This document shows, in pieces, positions 56,599 through 64,000 of a DNA stretch of 64,000 nucleotides. Each line of letters starts with the position of its first letter. Position 1 is the first letter of the stretch. A program made the position numbers and the translations under genes. The stretch covers positions 2,418,001 through 2,482,000 of the forward strand of contig NZ_CP133264.1 in the NCBI RefSeq assembly GCF_030915445.1. The letters run 5' to 3'. Below the pieces are notes generated by a model. The model did not search any database, had not been told where the DNA came from, and saw only the letters and a list, made by a program, of their open reading frames with translations. The stretch is from Clostridium sp. OS1-26 (GTDB lineage: Bacteria > Bacillota > Clostridia > Clostridiales > Clostridiaceae).

Positions 56599-57498
56599 AT
56601 GATTGTTGAAGGCTATAAGATAAACAATTATAAAATAATAGCAAAGAATTTTTATAGAGAACGCTTGTTAGATAAGGCTCTAAATTTTTATGAAAAGGCA
56701 TATAACTGCGATGGAGGTAAGAGAGATATCGAACTTTTACTGGATATGGCATTGATCTACGATGAATTAGGAGAATACGATTTAGCTGAACAAAAGTATA
56801 GGGAAATATTGAAGATAAACCCTGAAGATGAAAGAGCATATTATGGCATAGCAATAATATATGACAATATGAAAGAATATAACAAAGCTGCAGAATACTA
56901 TAAAGAAGCAATTAGAATTAACCCTCAATATAATAGAGCGTATTTCTTTCTTGCAGGGGCCTATGACGAATTAGGAGAAACCAATAAAGCTATTGAATGT
57001 TACGAAAAGGTTCTAGAAATGAATAATAAGGACTTTTGGGCACATACAAACCTAAGTGCTATATATGAAGAGTTAGGAGATTATGAAAGAGCACTTAAAA
57101 ACATAAATGAAAGCTTAGAAATAGATACTAATCACTATTTAGCTTTATTTAATAAGGCTGTAATTTTAGGAAGAACAGGACAGTTAGAAGAGGCAGAAGA
57201 ATATTATAAGCTTTCTATAGAAGAAAATGAGAATTATTCATATAGCTATCTGAACTTAGCCGTTATATATAAAAACAAGCAACTATATGAAAAAGCCATT
57301 AAAATCATAAGTGAGGGAATTAAGAATAACCCTGATGCTGAATTTCTATATTATAATAGAGCTTGTTTCTATGTGAAACTTAATAGCTTTAACAAGGCAA
57401 TAGAGGATTTAAATAAGGCTATTGAACTTTATCCTAACTTTAAAAAATACATAGAAGAAGATGAAGAATTAAATCCTATAAAGAATTTTTTGAATTAG
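56599..57498 (+). CDS. Tetratricopeptide repeat protein
   Basis: 299 residues made almost wholly of TPR units of 34 residues, about seven of them (for example NPEDERAYYGIAIIYDNMKE and NPQYNRAYFFLAGAYDELGE). The protein is cytoplasmic and acidic. TPR arrays mediate protein contacts; no partner can be named. AAGGAG precedes the ATG. Confidence 0.88.
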   Translation: MIVEGYKINNYKIIAKNFYRERLLDKALNFYEKAYNCDGGKRDIELLLDMALIYDELGEYDLAEQKYREILKINPEDERAYYGIAIIYDNMKEYNKAAEYYKEAIRINPQYNRAYFFLAGAYDELGETNKAIECYEKVLEMNNKDFWAHTNLSAIYEELGDYERALKNINESLEIDTNHYLALFNKAVILGRTGQLEEAEEYYKLSIEENENYSYSYLNLAVIYKNKQLYEKAIKIISEGIKNNPDAEFLYYNRACFYVKLNSFNKAIEDLNKAIELYPNFKKYIEEDEELNPIKNFLN

Positions 57499-57606
57499 TT
57501 ATTAAATGTGGCTAAATTAGTATAAAACCCCATAAGGTACATAAAACATGAAAGATTCATATAATACTATTAAATAATGTGAGAGAGAACAAGGAAAAGA
57601 TTTAAA

Positions 57607-57732
57607 ATGTGGAGTAAATACATCCTAGAATTTATTTTTTTTACCTTTATTTTAATTACACCACCTGCTCTTGCAATTTTAGTAGTATATGATTCAAGAG
57701 AAATTGCTAATAAGATAAGAAATTTAAAATAA
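57607..57732 (+). CDS. Small single-pass membrane protein
   Basis: 41 residues (ATG 57607, AAGGAAA about nine bases before it). One hydrophobic helix spans about residues 5-27 (FIFFTFILITPPALAILVVY), followed by a charged tail. Not recognised. It lies between the TPR gene and the palindrome at 57808, and may be translated alone. Confidence 0.45.
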   Translation: MWSKYILEFIFFTFILITPPALAILVVYDSREIANKIRNLK

Positions 57733-57807
57733 TAGTATTGTATAAGTTATTAGCTGATTTAGAAATTTACAACTCATAAAATAAAAATAATACTAAGTAT
57801 TATTTTT

Positions 57808-57882
57808 TAGAGGACAGTTGACAGAGGACAATTGACAGTGAAGGTGAGTTTTCTTCCACTGTCCTCTGTCAATTGTCCTCTA
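57808..57882. repeat. GAGGACA/TTGACAG palindrome (family D) overlapping a gene end
   Basis: Units of AGAGGACAATTGAC occur twice in the left arm and again, inverted, in the right arm, giving a long stem that likely works as a terminator. The last residues and stop of the histidine kinase (LEDN) are encoded by the right arm. Confidence 0.8.
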
Positions 57883-59203
57883 ATAGAATGTAATCATTTG
57901 GAATAAGAAAGTAAATCTCTGTTTCTGAATTGGGTATACTTGTAACGCCGTAGGAAAAATTATGCTTTTTTAAAATCTCAGCACATATTGCCAGACCAAT
58001 GCCCATGCCGCCTCTTTCTGAATGTTTATAATATCTATTCCAAACGTCATCTAGCATGCTTTCAGAAATTCCGATTCCGTAGTTCTTAACAGATATTTTA
58101 ACTCCTTCCTCAATCAATGATGTGGTAATTTCTATATTGCTCGAATCAAAGCTAAATTTTATAGCATTATCTATAAAGTTATATAAAACTCTATACATAT
58201 ACCTTGAGTCAGCATTCACTTCAATATTGGGAGAAGAAACAATCAGATTGATATTTTTATTTGATGCAATAGGCTTAAAGGTATGGAGAAATCCTGTTAA
58301 GAATTCATTTAAGTTAAAATAATCTTTCTTTAGAGTATAACTATCTCCTTGAAGTTTAGAAAGTTCGATTAAATCTAGAACTAACCCGTTTAGTCTGTCT
58401 ACTTCTTCTATTATATCTTTAGCATAAGATTTTTTTTCTTTCTCATCAATAATATCATCATAGATTGCTTCACTATAGTTTCTTATTATACTTAAAGGTG
58501 TTTTAAAATCATGAGATACATTAGCTATAAAATCTTTTTGTAAATCATGTTTTTTCTTAAGGCTTAAAGCCATAGTCTTGATGCTGTGACAGAGATTTTC
58601 TATCTCATCTTTTGTGCTTATATTTATATCAAAATCAAAATTTCCTTCAGAGATATCTAAGGAAGCTTTCTGCAGTTTCAATATTGGCTTTGTGAAGTTT
58701 TTGCCTAGTATAGATATAAGCGGTATTGATAAAATAAGTGCAAGTAAAAATACAGAACTTAAAATGATATAAACTACATTAAGATAGTTAGAAGAAAATT
58801 TATTGTTTTGAAGAACAACTATATTTCCAATATCGCTTTGATAGTTATAATATAAAAATTCCTCATTCATTGGGTTTAAAAACTTACCTTTTTCCTGCAA
58901 ATTGTTGATATCAATTGTTTTAAGAAAAGGCATCATGCCCATCCTACTTTGAGTTAAAGGAGTAATAGAATTATCCTTTATAAGAATAACACCTGAGACC
59001 TGAGTGCTAAAAGAAATATTTGAAATTTGAGAATTAGATTTAAGTGAATTGTATATATTTTCAGCAGTATTTCTAAGCTCTTTATACTGCATATTTATAT
59101 AAAATTTAGATAGAAATATGCTAGTAAAAATAAAGCATATAGATATTACTATTGTGATAATAGACATAAAATATTTAATTAATTTGGCTGTTATCTTTTC
59201 CAT
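57869..59203 (-). CDS. Sensor histidine kinase
   Basis: 444 residues. Transmembrane helices at about 12-32 and 140-165 flank a small extracellular sensor domain; a HAMP domain follows (165-215). The phospho-acceptor His lies in FIANVSHDFKTPLSIIRNYS near residue 230, and N, G1 and G2 boxes are present (NFIDNAIKFS, NYGIGIS, GGMGIGLAI). It would phosphorylate the OmpR-type regulator encoded just upstream. Its C-terminus comes from an inserted repeat. Confidence 0.93.
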   Translation of the reverse strand: MEKITAKLIKYFMSIITIVISICFIFTSIFLSKFYINMQYKELRNTAENIYNSLKSNSQISNISFSTQVSGVILIKDNSITPLTQSRMGMMPFLKTIDINNLQEKGKFLNPMNEEFLYYNYQSDIGNIVVLQNNKFSSNYLNVVYIILSSVFLLALILSIPLISILGKNFTKPILKLQKASLDISEGNFDFDINISTKDEIENLCHSIKTMALSLKKKHDLQKDFIANVSHDFKTPLSIIRNYSEAIYDDIIDEKEKKSYAKDIIEEVDRLNGLVLDLIELSKLQGDSYTLKKDYFNLNEFLTGFLHTFKPIASNKNINLIVSSPNIEVNADSRYMYRVLYNFIDNAIKFSFDSSNIEITTSLIEEGVKISVKNYGIGISESMLDDVWNRYYKHSERGGMGIGLAICAEILKKHNFSYGVTSIPNSETEIYFLIPNDYILLEDN

Positions 59204-59221
59204 TCTATCTCCTTAGTTTTA

Positions 59222-59884
59222 TTATACTTCAACCTTATAGCCCACACCCCATATAGTTTTCAGATGCTTCTCGCAAAATAGAAGTTTACTCCTCAAACTT
59301 TTCACATGAGTATCAATAGTTCTTGTATCTCCAACAAAATCATAACCCCAGACATTATCTAACAATTGATCTCTTTTAAATACTTGATTGGTATTTTTGC
59401 AGAAGAATATTAATAAATCAAATTCTTTTGGGGTCAAAGTTATTGTTTCACCATTTTCAGTAACAGTTCTCTCATTTTCTATTATTGATAGACTTTCAAA
59501 GGTTAAATAGTTTGTTAAAGGTTTTTTTGTATTTATTCTAAGATTTACTCTAAGAACCAACTCTCTCATACTAATAGGTTTTACCATGTAATCATCGGCA
59601 CCAAGTTCTAAGCCGAAGATTCTATCCTCTTCTTCTCCACGAGCAGTAGTTAAAATAACCGGTATATTGCTATTTGACTTAATTTTTCTAAGTAATGACC
59701 AACCATCTTTTTTAGGCATCATTACATCTAAAATTATCAAATCAAAATCGTTGTTCTCTAACAGGATTTCTCCATCATCACCATTATAGGAACATGTAAC
59801 TTCATAGCCATCTTTTTTTAAATATAAAGACATGACGTCCGCCAGCTTTTTTTCATCATCTACTATTAATATGTTTCCTTTCAT
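59222..59884 (-). CDS. OmpR/PhoB-family response regulator
   Basis: 220 residues from the ATG at 59884 (AGAGG seven bases upstream; ATG 59890 is also in frame). The receiver domain has DDE near residue 8, the phospho-Asp in LIILDVMMPKKDG and the conserved Thr/Lys positions (LTTARGEEED, MVKPIS). The winged-helix DNA-binding domain ends in TIDTHVKSLRSKL. It forms a two-component system with the kinase downstream. Possible targets nearby are the DUF2680 or redox genes, which is only a guess. Confidence 0.93.
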   Translation of the reverse strand: MKGNILIVDDEKKLADVMSLYLKKDGYEVTCSYNGDDGEILLENNDFDLIILDVMMPKKDGWSLLRKIKSNSNIPVILTTARGEEEDRIFGLELGADDYMVKPISMRELVLRVNLRINTKKPLTNYLTFESLSIIENERTVTENGETITLTPKEFDLLIFFCKNTNQVFKRDQLLDNVWGYDFVGDTRTIDTHVKSLRSKLLFCEKHLKTIWGVGYKVEV

Positions 59885-59980
59885 AGGCATACCTCTCAGC
59901 GAATATTTTATACCTAAATTTTAACTTATAAGCACCCCTAATTCAATAAAGTGATAAAAATTGAATGCTTTTATATAGGG

Positions 59981-60225
59981 AAACTAACTAGAAAGTTAAC
60001 TTATACAAAGGGGTATTTTTCCAAAGCTGAAGGTAGATTTAAAAACTTTGTGTTAGTCTTAGCGAAGGGTTTTAAGACAACCTTAGAACTTAGATAGTGT
60101 TTGAGCAGAGCGAGTTTATCTAAGTCTTAGGTCGTCTAAAACACAAGCTTTAGACTAACTAAAAGTTTTTAACGGACTGAAGCTTGGAAATATATTTCGG
60201 AGTATAAGTTAACTTTCGGTCTTAG
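59981..60225. repeat. Large palindromic element, family B, copy 1
   Basis: Outer arms AGTTAACTTATAC and GTATAAGTTAACT are exact complements 200 bases apart. Inside lie CTGAAG and complementary stretches, then AACCTTAGAACTTAGATA and TATCTAAGTCTTAGGT around the core GTTTGAGCAGAGCGAGTTT. It fills the gap between the response regulator gene and the DUF2680 gene. Confidence 0.8.
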
Positions 60226-60238
60226 CTCTCTATACTTT

Positions 60239-60721
60239 TTAGTTACTTCCAGAGTAAAATCCATTTCCTCTGCATGATCCACCGCCTCTTTTACCATTTA
60301 CAGGTCCTTTACCAGGAGTACAGTTAGATGAATTTTCTTTAATGTTAGATTTTATATTCTCACCTTGTTCTTTAGTAACACTGCCGTTTTTTACAGCCTC
60401 ATCAACAGCTTTAGTTCTTTCCTCTACCATAGCTGACTTAAATTGATCTTCCGTTATACCTTTATCCTTTGCAATATCATACATAGTTTTTCCTGAGTTT
60501 CTTGCAGTAGATATATCAGAATCGCTGATGCCAAATTTATTTTTTAGTATATTTGTCATGAAATCATAGCCTCGTATACCTGTTACTTTACCAAAGCCAT
60601 ATCCGGAACATGTTACACCACTGCTAGTAGTTGTCGGTGTTTTAGAGTCTGCATAAGCAGTAACTCCCACCCCTAATGATAATACTAATGTTAAAGCAAT
60701 AATTAAATTTTTCTTTTTCAT
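60239..60721 (-). CDS. Secreted DUF2680-like protein
   Basis: 160 residues from the ATG at 60721 (GGAGG eight bases upstream). A signal peptide covers residues 1-25, ending VTAYADS. The helical middle, with NKFGISDSDISTARNSGKTM and AVKNGSVTKEQGENIKSNI, resembles DUF2680. The C-terminus is Gly-rich with two cysteines. Such proteins are secreted or wall-associated in clostridia; their function is unknown. Confidence 0.7.
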   Translation of the reverse strand: MKKKNLIIALTLVLSLGVGVTAYADSKTPTTTSSGVTCSGYGFGKVTGIRGYDFMTNILKNKFGISDSDISTARNSGKTMYDIAKDKGITEDQFKSAMVEERTKAVDEAVKNGSVTKEQGENIKSNIKENSSNCTPGKGPVNGKRGGGSCRGNGFYSGSN

Positions 60722-60899
60722 TTTCATTACCTCCACACAAAGCTTATTGCAAATATCTACTATAAGAGATATCCTGCAATAGAGAATTTTAATATTTGAC
60801 TATATATTACACTAGGCATATGATTAAAATGTGTAACAATTGTGATGGATTTGTGAAAGTTAATTTTATTTAGTAACAAATTAGGATGGGGGAAGTAAA

Positions 60900-61743
60900 A
60901 TGAATAAGGAAAAAATAGCTGAATTAAAACTTCAAGGATTTATTAATCAAAGGGATACCCGTTATTTTTCTCTAAGAATTATAGCGGAGGCTGGAAATAT
61001 GTCATCCAATCAAATGGAGAATGTTTTAAAGCTTGCAAATAAATATGGTAGAGGATATATAGGCTTTACAACCCGTTTAGGGATTGAAATTCCATGGATA
61101 AAAGAAGAAGATATAGAAAGTGTTAAAAAGGATTTAGAAACATTTGGATTAAGAGCAGGTGGAACTGGGAAAAAAGTAAGACCTCTTGTTGCTTGCAAGG
61201 GAACAGTATGTACTCATGGACTAGTAGATACACAGCAACTATGCAGTAAGTTGCATGAAAAGTATTTTGCATATAAATTACCTGCTAAATTTAAAATTGG
61301 AATAGTAGGATGTCCAAATAACTGCGCTAAAGCCTCTTTAAATGACCTTGGATTTATGGGACAGAGAGTACCAAGATTAGAAAAAGATAATTGCAAAGCA
61401 TGTGGACTTTGTGCATCAGTATGTAAAGCTGGAGCCATTGAGAAAACAGACAAAGTAGTGAAGTTAAATTCTGAAAAGTGTTTAGGATGTGGAAAATGCA
61501 TCAGTGCATGTAAGTTTAATGCTATGATAACTGATAAAGAGGGCGTTGCAGTATTTATTGGAGGAAAGTTTTGGTAGAAAGTATAGATTAGGAGATAGAC
61601 TTGATAATATTTTTTCATTGGAAGAGTTAGATGGACTTACACAAAAAATATTAGATTATTACAGTGAGAACGCAACTACTGGCGAAAGATTTGCAGATAT
61701 GATTGATAGAATAGGATTTGAAAAGGTAAAACAAGCACTATAA
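60900..61743 (+). pseudogene. Siroheme sulfite/nitrite reductase-like protein with two ferredoxin clusters, frameshifted
   Basis: The first frame (to 61577) has the sulfite/nitrite reductase half-domains, siroheme-cluster cysteines in CKGTVCTHG and GCPNNC, and two 4Fe-4S motifs (CKACGLCASVC, CLGCGKCISAC). It stops after GGKFW, but GRKYRLGDRLDN continues in another frame to 61743. Removing one T from the run at 61569-61572 restores about 280 residues. Such short proteins are seen in anaerobes as assimilatory-type or stand-alone reductases; electrons may come from the ferredoxin domain. The polyferredoxin gene follows after a repeat. Confidence 0.85.
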
Positions 61744-61782
61744 GTTTTACCATAGAAGTTCATTTAGTACCTTATATATAGA

Positions 61783-61928
61783 TAAACTAATTAGAAAGTT
61801 AACTTATACAAAGTGATATGTTTCAAAAGCTGAAGGTCGTCTAAAACACGAGATTTAGGCTGGCTAAAAGTTCTTAACGTACTGAAGCTTGAAAGCATAT
61901 CTTGGCGTATAAGTTAACTTTTTGTCTT
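61783..61928. repeat. Palindromic element, family B, copy 2 (shortened)
   Basis: Same outer arms as 59981-60225 (AGTTAACTTATAC / GTATAAGTTAACT) and the same AAGCTGAAGGT and ACTGAAGCTT inner arms, but about 100 central bases are missing. The two copies have the same orientation and flank the DUF2680 and reductase genes. Confidence 0.8.
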
Positions 61929-61955
61929 TACATCAAAAATAAGCTTTTTAATATA

Positions 61956-62009
61956 TTGACAGATTTGAAATACGTTATATAATATTATTGAGATACCCCT
62001 ATAGGGTAT
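61956..62009 (+). promoter_or_regulatory. Promoter with CsoR/CstR-like operator
   Basis: TTGACA (61956-61961) and TATAAT (61978-61983) with a 16-base spacer. Ten bases later ATACCCCTATAGGGTAT (61993-62009) is a near-perfect inverted repeat of the type bound by CsoR/CstR repressors (copper or persulfide sensing). It would lie at the transcription start and block the polyferredoxin gene. Confidence 0.6.
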
Positions 62010-62031
62010 ATAAAGTTTTGGAGGGATTTTA

Positions 62032-62682
62032 ATGAATAAATTTTTAAAATTGTGGAAGAAATATTCATTTATTTTATTGATAGCTTTTATCATATTAGGG
62101 CTATTTGACTTGAGACTAGCTAGTATAGCTATTATATGTATGATTGCTCCAATTATTGTATCTATTTTCAAAGGAAGGTTTTGGTGTGGAAACTTATGTC
62201 CTAGAGGAAATTTTTACGATAATATTGTTTCTAAATTTAGCAATAAGAAAAAGGTTCCAAAGTTTTTAAAATCTAAATACTTTAGAAGTTTAATAATAGT
62301 AAGTATGTTTACAATATTTACTTTGGGGATTAAAAAGAACTGGGGGAACCTTTATGGAATTGGATTAGTGTTCTATAGAATGATCGTTGTTACTACCTTA
62401 GTTGGAATAGTCTTATCATTTTTCTATAATCAAAGAACATGGTGCCACTTTTGTCCAATGGGAAGCATAGCTGCATTTATATCCAAATTTAGAAAAAGTA
62501 AAAATGTTCTTCAGGTTTCATCAACATGTGTTTCATGCAAGATATGTAAAAAGAAATGCTCATTAGGAATAGTGCCTTACGAATATAAAGGAGACTTGCT
62601 AAGTCATCCAGATTGTATACAATGTGGAAAATGTGTAACATCCTGTCCTAGAAAATCAATTGGATATAAGAAACAATCATAA
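62032..62682 (+). CDS. 4Fe-4S polyferredoxin membrane protein (NapH/YccM-like)
   Basis: 216 residues with about four transmembrane segments. Two CxxxCP motifs (WCGNLCPRGNFYDN and WCHFCPMGS) precede two ferredoxin-type motifs (CVSCKICKKKC, CIQCGKCVTSCP). Such proteins pass electrons across or along the membrane. With a sulfite reductase-like gene upstream and a persulfide/copper-type operator, a role in sulfur handling is plausible. GGAGGG precedes the ATG. Confidence 0.85.
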   Translation: MNKFLKLWKKYSFILLIAFIILGLFDLRLASIAIICMIAPIIVSIFKGRFWCGNLCPRGNFYDNIVSKFSNKKKVPKFLKSKYFRSLIIVSMFTIFTLGIKKNWGNLYGIGLVFYRMIVVTTLVGIVLSFFYNQRTWCHFCPMGSIAAFISKFRKSKNVLQVSSTCVSCKICKKKCSLGIVPYEYKGDLLSHPDCIQCGKCVTSCPRKSIGYKKQS

Positions 62683-62841
62683 TCTATATATTAGATAAGC
62701 AAAATGATGTCTATTATGATAAGAATTATATATATAATTTAATAGTATTTAATATTTCGTTAAATATATATAAAGTCAAAAAAATAAGGTTCGATAACAT
62801 AGTAGAAATAATTCAGGAGAATCATAGGGGGTACTATATAC

Positions 62842-63810
62842 ATGAAAAAGAAAAACTTAAAATTAGTAATTTTAACTCTTACAGTAGCTTCATTTCTTTC
62901 TTCAAATATTACCGCGTTTGCCAAACCAACCAATGTGGAGAAAAGTCACGGTAATTCCAATCAACAAGTAAATAATATTGATAAAAATGTAAAAAGTTAC
63001 AGTAAAAAGGCAGAAAAAGAGGCTGGTATAATATCCCACAGATTAGATAGTATTGAAGCATCATTAAACAGCATTCTTAAAAAAATGGATGCATATCTTA
63101 ATAGTACAACAACATCCTCTGCTATAGGCATTAGTGATACAACTAGCAGTGCAATACAGGGAGATACAAGCAGTGATGAGGGTAACGTTGGTATTTCAAT
63201 TCAAACTAGTCTGGTATCGACCCAAGATATAAAAAGTAATGTGGAAACTCAGAATTTAAGCGATGATTTTGAAAAGGAATATGAAGAAGAGGATGGTGGA
63301 AGATATAACAGTTTCTACGGTAAGCTAAATGCCATTAATAATAGACTTAATACTGTAGAAAGACAACTTAGCAGAATCAGTGATTCTGGTAATCCTGAGT
63401 TGGCTAAGTTAAATAGTAGAGTAGCTAGTTTAAGAGATAAAGTAAAAACTTCTATGGATAGTTTGTCAAAGCTGCAAAAGCAAAGTATAGGCAAGATAAA
63501 GACAAAGTCCGATAAAAAACAAATGGAAGAACAAAAAATAAGTCAGGATAAAAAGATCTGGAAAATTCATTTTAGTAAAGAATTAAAGGGAGAAACTATT
63601 AATTCAAAAAATATTATGATAGTTGACTCAAATAATAACCTTGTTGATGCTGGGATATCATATGATAAAAATAACAAGAGTGTAATGATTGAGACTAAGG
63701 ATGGCTTTAATAAAGGTGAAACATATTTTATTTTAATTGGAGATCAGGTTCAATCTAGTGAAGGAGAAAAACTAGTTAAACCTGTAGAGCAGAAATTTAC
63801 TGTAAATTAA
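62842..63810 (+). CDS. Secreted coiled-coil protein with C-terminal SbsA Ig-like domain
   Basis: 322 residues with a signal peptide (1-27, ending TAFAKP). Residues 40-90 and 160-215 look helical or coiled-coil, with a Ser/Thr-rich gap between. Residues about 235-322 (WKIHFSKELKGETINSKNIM onward) resemble the SbsA/Big_5 Ig-like domain of surface-layer proteins. No anchor motif is seen. Function unknown. The gene has GGGGGT before the ATG. Confidence 0.75.
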   Translation: MKKKNLKLVILTLTVASFLSSNITAFAKPTNVEKSHGNSNQQVNNIDKNVKSYSKKAEKEAGIISHRLDSIEASLNSILKKMDAYLNSTTTSSAIGISDTTSSAIQGDTSSDEGNVGISIQTSLVSTQDIKSNVETQNLSDDFEKEYEEEDGGRYNSFYGKLNAINNRLNTVERQLSRISDSGNPELAKLNSRVASLRDKVKTSMDSLSKLQKQSIGKIKTKSDKKQMEEQKISQDKKIWKIHFSKELKGETINSKNIMIVDSNNNLVDAGISYDKNNKSVMIETKDGFNKGETYFILIGDQVQSSEGEKLVKPVEQKFTVN

Positions 63811-63816
63811 TTATTT

Positions 63817-63862
63817 AAAAACAGCTGTTATGAAATATATAGAAATTACAGCTGTTTTTTAT
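63817..63862 (+). terminator. Terminator after the Ig-like domain gene
   Basis: AAAACAGCTGT pairs with ACAGCTGTTTT; 19-base loop; a T run follows. Confidence 0.85.
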
Positions 63863-63948
63863 ATAAATATCCTTCAAATAGTCTTCATAAAATCTTCATA
63901 ACAAAATGATATGATTTCCATAAATTAATATCTCAGGAGGGAATCATT

Positions 63949-64000
63949 ATGAGTATGACACATTACATGTCACTTTTGGCAGAAAATCAGCCGTGGAATC
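63949..64000 (+). CDS. Start of a protein cut by the window edge
   Basis: ATG 63949 has AGGAGG eight bases upstream. The 17 visible residues are MSMTHYMSLLAENQPWN. This is too short for a family call; the beginning resembles membrane proteins that open just after such a polar lead, but that cannot be shown here. Confidence 0.7.
   Translation, partial: MSMTHYMSLLAENQPWN

Overview
The window is AT-rich and reads like a chromosome segment of an anaerobic, spore-forming Clostridium (sensu stricto type). The signs are strong AGGAGG ribosome binding sites, T-box leaders, a YyaC spore protease, DUF4317, several spore-surface-like proteins, ferredoxin-type redox proteins and many DUF families typical of clostridia. 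No prophage, integrase, transposase or CRISPR array was found. The species cannot be fixed from the sequence alone.

Layout. 1-6919: tail of a ketopantoate reductase, then a sodium:solute symporter, a YtcJ-like amidohydrolase, a DUF5661 protein, an OPT oligopeptide transporter and a P1-family peptidase; together these look like uptake and hydrolysis of peptides or amides. 7087-12724: an S1-domain RNA-binding protein, the radical SAM / DUF4130 pair, and a PocR-GGDEF-EAL signalling protein. 12857-16473: queT and rhomboid genes (minus), a Gln-Lys-Leu tRNA cluster with a consensus promoter, and a frameshifted CorC/HlyC-type membrane protein. 16726-23654: a chemotaxis receptor, then a three-gene helicase / helicase / nuclease module. 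23864-28479: an IDEAL-like hypothetical protein and an EmrAB-type drug efflux operon with its own MarR regulator. 28518-31621: minus-strand cell-wall genes (L,D-transpeptidase, polysaccharide deacetylase, Amidase_6 protein).

31943-34215: cysteine desulfurase and thiI, a tRNA 4-thiouridine operon. 34395-38266: an envelope or spore-coat-like region with an M15 peptidase, a multicopper oxidase and three paralogues of a small tryptophan-rich domain. 38356-44509: tag, an alpha/beta hydrolase, then hom-thrC-thrB behind two tandem T-boxes and a short Thr/Ile-rich upstream ORF. 44757-49632: purine nucleoside phosphorylase, small zinc-ribbon and membrane proteins, DUF4317 and yyaC. 49929-54472: a spore-surface (CsxC-like) cluster including one very charged repeat protein. 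54758-56422: a DAACS amino-acid symporter behind its own T-box. 56599-64000: a TPR protein, a two-component system, a DUF2680 secreted protein, a siroheme sulfite/nitrite reductase-like protein, a polyferredoxin with a CsoR/CstR-like operator, a secreted protein with an Ig-like domain, and the start of a membrane protein.

Two cross-cutting signals stand out. First, at least seven genes carry eight single frameshifts, nearly all in short homopolymers or a dinucleotide run; these are either systematic sequencing indels or recent gene decay. Second, intergenic spaces carry several families of dispersed palindromic elements. The most interesting gene set is the helicase/helicase/PD-(D/E)XK nuclease module, which resembles a split, three-subunit relative of AddAB.
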